The notes under the pieces are model-generated. The model was not told the origin of the DNA, did no database searches, and saw only the letters and a program-made list of their open reading frames with translations. Shown here piece by piece: positions 63,794 through 64,000 of a DNA stretch of 64,000 nt. Both the position numbers and the translations under genes were made by a program. The stretch comes from Bacillus sp. NTK034 (lineage in GTDB: Bacteria > Bacillota > Bacilli > Bacillales > Cytobacillaceae). The DNA lies in contig NZ_JAFKOJ010000010.1 in NCBI RefSeq assembly GCF_017303275.1, positions 114,707-178,706 of the forward strand. The letters are read 5' to 3'. The stretch's first letter is position 1. Each line of letters opens with the position of its first letter.

Positions 63794-64000
63794 AATCGAA
63801 CTCCTTTATAGAGATATAATTTAATTCTACCTAATTTCTAGGAATCTAAACATTTATCACTTACTTTTTACTAAACATGAAGTTTAATGAAAGGGGGACT
63901 TTTGTAAACGCTAGAATAAAGTTGACAGTTTTTGCTCGATAAGATTTTACACTTTTGCTCAATCAACCTACTACTTTAGTAAAATAAATCGTGACGTTAT
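63794..64000. other. Window end, no gene seen
   Basis: About 200 AT-rich nt upstream of vsr. It should contain the vsr promoter; nothing else could be supported. Confidence 0.4.

Overview
The window looks like chromosome from an endospore-forming Bacillaceae bacterium of the Bacillus/Cytobacillus/Mesobacillus type; the species is not identified. Reasons: AT-rich DNA, strong AGGAGG-type ribosome sites, frequent TTG/GTG starts, intrinsic terminators, three complete tricistronic spore-germination receptor operons, and typical Bacillus proteins (VanY, BioY/BirA boxes, Vgb-like lyase, DUF3231, DUF421, YqxD). No rRNA, intact tRNA or CRISPR array was seen.

Layout. 0-7 kb: end of a GIY-YIG protein, a dicarboxylate/amino-acid symporter, two tandem class-3 lipase paralogues (one lacks the catalytic serine), a virginiamycin B lyase homologue, an Rrf2 regulator divergent from an AhpD-like protein, and Ohr preceded by a decayed Ohr fragment. 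7-11 kb: germination receptor 1 (order A-C-B). 11-14 kb: VanR/VanS-like two-component system with VanY. 14-21 kb: DUF421 protein, a TetR/MFS efflux pair with shared operators, a membrane protein, DUF3231 protein, a second TetR and an epoxide hydrolase. 21-25 kb: receptor 2 (A-B-C). 25-35 kb: PEP mutase-like enzyme, a LysM/beta-propeller protein, then a compact operon GntR - M28 peptidase - PotBCDA-type ABC transporter. 35-41 kb: DinB protein, a TPR/winged-helix protein, receptor 3 (A-B-C), and debris of a second TPR gene. 41-46 kb: BirA-controlled bioY and bioDA, and a UvrC-N-like protein.

45.6-64 kb is accessory DNA. It holds two truncated GH30 copies around yqxD, an EVE-domain McrB with McrC (type IV restriction), two decayed tyrosine-recombinase 3' ends bracketing two unknown genes, a frameshifted third TPR copy, a frameshifted M20 peptidase, a PtuA/PtuB (Septu-type) pair bracketed by palindromic repeats, a DGQHR-protein/HNH-nuclease pair, remains of a large defence-type protein, and an orphan Vsr nuclease. 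This is a partly decayed defence island. The DGQHR-HNH pair is the best candidate for a little-described system; the TPR/winged-helix family, present once intact and twice as wreckage, is the other unexplained item.

Themes: (1) three receptors for germinants; (2) envelope and antibiotic stress (VanRSY, Vgb, TetR-MFS); (3) peroxide detoxification (Ohr, AhpD); (4) peptide or amine scavenging (M28 plus ABC transporter); (5) anti-phage defence. Several genes lack a standard start codon (bioD appears to begin with ATT), which simple gene callers would shorten.
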